Source of the DNA: CS1-C013 sp964347265
Lineage (GTDB): Archaea > Aenigmatarchaeota > Aenigmatarchaeia > Aenigmatarchaeales > Aenigmatarchaeaceae
Reading direction: 5' to 3'
DNA: 64,000 nucleotides
Assembly (NCBI GenBank): GCA_964347265.1
Contig: CAYFXV010000002.1
Location: forward strand, 1 to 64,000
Shown piece after piece: positions 62,606-64,000 of this stretch. The first letter of the stretch is position 1. Every line of letters begins with the position of its first letter. A program made the translations under genes and the position numbers. The notes under the pieces are model-generated. The model saw only the letters and a program-made list of their open reading frames with translations, made no database searches and was not told the DNA's origin.

Positions 62606-63771
62606 GTGAGAATTGGGATGTGATAATAATAGGAGCGGGACCATCAGGAACTACTTGTGCAAAGAAACTAGTAGAAAATGGATTTTCCGTTAAAATTTAT
62701 GATAGAAGACAGGAAATAGGCTCTCCAAAAAGGTGTGGAGAAGGTTTAAGTGAAAGTATACAGAATTTGATAGGAAAGATTCCTGATAGATGTATTGCAC
62801 AAAAAATTAAAGGCGCTAGAGTCTATGCTCCAAATGGAAAATATCTTGAAGCTGTTTTAGAACGTGGAGGTTTTATTCTTGAGAGAAAAGTTTTTGATAA
62901 ATGGTTAGCAGAAAGAGCTGTAAAGGCTGGAGTAGAAATTCAATCGAACTCCTTTATTTCAAGTTTAATAAAGCATGATGGTTACTTTGCTGGTGTTAAA
63001 GGAGAATTTCTTGGAGAAGAATTCGAAGAAAAAGCTAAAATGATTGTTTGTGCGACTGGAGCAGAATCTCCTTTAAGAAAACAAGCATTAGGAATTTTCT
63101 CTAAACTAGATCTTATTGATTCTTGTTTACAATATGAAATGTCTGGAATAGATATTGATCCAGATTTTATTCATATTTATGTAGGAAATGAGATAGCTCC
63201 TAGAGGTTACATCTGGGTCTTTCCTAAAGGCATTAATAGAGCTAATATAGGAGTTGGAATAATACCTGGAGAAAAAACTCCAAAATTTTATTTAGAAAAA
63301 TTTGTTAATTCTCAACTTGAAATAAAGAAAGGTTCAATAATAGAGGTTAATGCTGGTTGTGTTCCTGTTGGTGGGATGGAAAAGGACATGGTTACCAATG
63401 GACTTTTAGCTTGTGGAGAAGCTGCTCATCATGTTAATCCTATACATGGTGGTGGTATAAAAGAGGCTGTTATTTCCGGAAAATTAGCTGCAGATGTTAT
63501 TTCAGAAAGCTTGAAAAAAGGAGATGTTTCTAAAAAAGCTTTATCAAAATTCAATAAATTGTGGTGGGAAAAAAGAGGAAATCGTTTGGAAAAAGTTGAA
63601 AAGTTAAGAGAAGTTCTTGAAAAGCTTTCTGATAAAGATCTAAACGATTTAGCAGACGCATTAAAAGCTCAAGATATTATAGAATTTACTAGAGGTTCAA
63701 AACTTTCTATTCTCGCAAAGGTATTGATGAAAAAACCTAAGCTAATAGGTTTGGCTAAATATTTACTTTAA
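62602..63771 (+). CDS. Digeranylgeranylglycerophospholipid reductase (GGR family)
   Basis: A 389-residue flavoprotein that saturates the double bonds of archaeal isoprenoid lipids. It has a Rossmann FAD loop VIIIGAGPSGTTCAKKL (6-22), the family stretch GSPKRCGEGLSES (41-53) with the conserved Cys, YIWVFPKGINRANIGVG (about 203-219) and an FAD-site GLLACGEAAHHVNPIHGGGI (about 269-288). The adjacent ferredoxin (62163) is a likely electron donor. It overlaps the previous gene by four bases and a convergent gene by nine. Confidence 0.88.
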   Translation: MSENWDVIIIGAGPSGTTCAKKLVENGFSVKIYDRRQEIGSPKRCGEGLSESIQNLIGKIPDRCIAQKIKGARVYAPNGKYLEAVLERGGFILERKVFDKWLAERAVKAGVEIQSNSFISSLIKHDGYFAGVKGEFLGEEFEEKAKMIVCATGAESPLRKQALGIFSKLDLIDSCLQYEMSGIDIDPDFIHIYVGNEIAPRGYIWVFPKGINRANIGVGIIPGEKTPKFYLEKFVNSQLEIKKGSIIEVNAGCVPVGGMEKDMVTNGLLACGEAAHHVNPIHGGGIKEAVISGKLAADVISESLKKGDVSKKALSKFNKLWWEKRGNRLEKVEKLREVLEKLSDKDLNDLADALKAQDIIEFTRGSKLSILAKVLMKKPKLIGLAKYLL

Positions 63772-64000
63772 CAGAATAACTATAACACTTAAATCATCTT
63801 TATAGGGACTTAATTTCTTTTTAGTTTCTTTAATTAAAGAATTTACAATATCTTTTGATTTTTTATACTTTTTAACAATATTTAAAATTTCTTTATTTTT
63901 TAGAATATCAATTATGCCGTCTGAAGAAATTATAATATAATCTCCTTTTTGTAAGGATTTTTCATAAGAATGAACTTCAATAGATGATTGACCAATTGCT
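63763..64000 (-). CDS. PP2C-like protein phosphatase, C-terminal part (partial)
   Basis: The minus strand is open through the end of the window and reads like the end of a PP2C-family serine/threonine phosphatase: SLQKGDYIIISSDGIIDIL matches the GD-[IL]-[LI]-x-SDG motif and KDDLSVIVILL the DN[IL]TVIV end. The N-terminal part and catalytic aspartates outside the SDG motif lie beyond the window. It overlaps the GGR gene convergently by nine bases. Confidence 0.7.
   Translation of the reverse strand, partial: AIGQSSIEVHSYEKSLQKGDYIIISSDGIIDILKNKEILNIVKKYKKSKDIVNSLIKETKKKLSPYKDDLSVIVILLK

Overview
The window is A+T-rich archaeal DNA, most likely from a small-genome, DPANN-type lineage. The evidence is TATA/BRE promoters placed about 25-35 bases before starts, GGTGAT or GGAGG ribosome sites matching the 16S 3' end, an Alba chromatin protein, DphB, Trm5/Taw2-type tRNA enzymes, a geranylgeranyl reductase, archaeal AsnRS and AspRS, tRNA introns that fit the archaeal splicing rule, and a divergent 16S rRNA not followed by 23S. 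I cannot name the phylum from this window. One 100-N assembly gap shows that it is a draft or metagenome assembly. || 0-10.6 kb: a tRNA-Ser 3' end, two tiny proteins, an AAA+/winged-helix gene fronted by phased repeats, a two-SIS-domain protein, AbrB-asnS, a PurF homolog without its catalytic cysteine, tRNA-Arg, a TPM/LemA pair, nnrD and a cation/proton antiporter. || 10.5-12.9 kb: a solitary 16S rRNA gene interrupted near its 3' end by a 754-nt group I intron that encodes a LAGLIDADG endonuclease. || 12.9-38.9 kb: a very large, mostly minus-strand cluster for a type IV pilus-like or secretion apparatus. It holds a secretion ATPase (745 aa), a FlaJ/TadC-like platform protein (696 aa), many short membrane proteins, a series of pilin-like proteins beginning MKG, and giant secreted or anchored proteins with Ig-like, jelly-roll, dockerin-like and Cys-rich modules. 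A tandem duplication (pilin plus a truncated alba) and a 396-bp coding repeat ending in the assembly gap lie inside it. || 38.9-44.1 kb: a group of very small proteins, then DUF357-dphB, Trm5/Taw2-like methyltransferases, small membrane proteins and AMMECR1. || 44.2-52 kb: an FAD protein and an apparent calcium or cation module (P-type ATPase, CaCA exchanger, second P-type ATPase). || 52-59.2 kb: a compact membrane-bound group 4 [NiFe] hydrogenase with ferredoxin subunit, followed by its maturation protease and two HypC-type chaperones. || 59.2-64 kb: initiator tRNA-Met with a D-loop intron, rnhB, aspS, a ferredoxin, geranylgeranyl reductase and the end of a PP2C-like phosphatase. || Functional picture: a cell with a H2/ferredoxin-linked ion-pumping complex, cation pumps, archaeal lipids, and a heavy investment in a surface appendage or secretion machine with large exported proteins.
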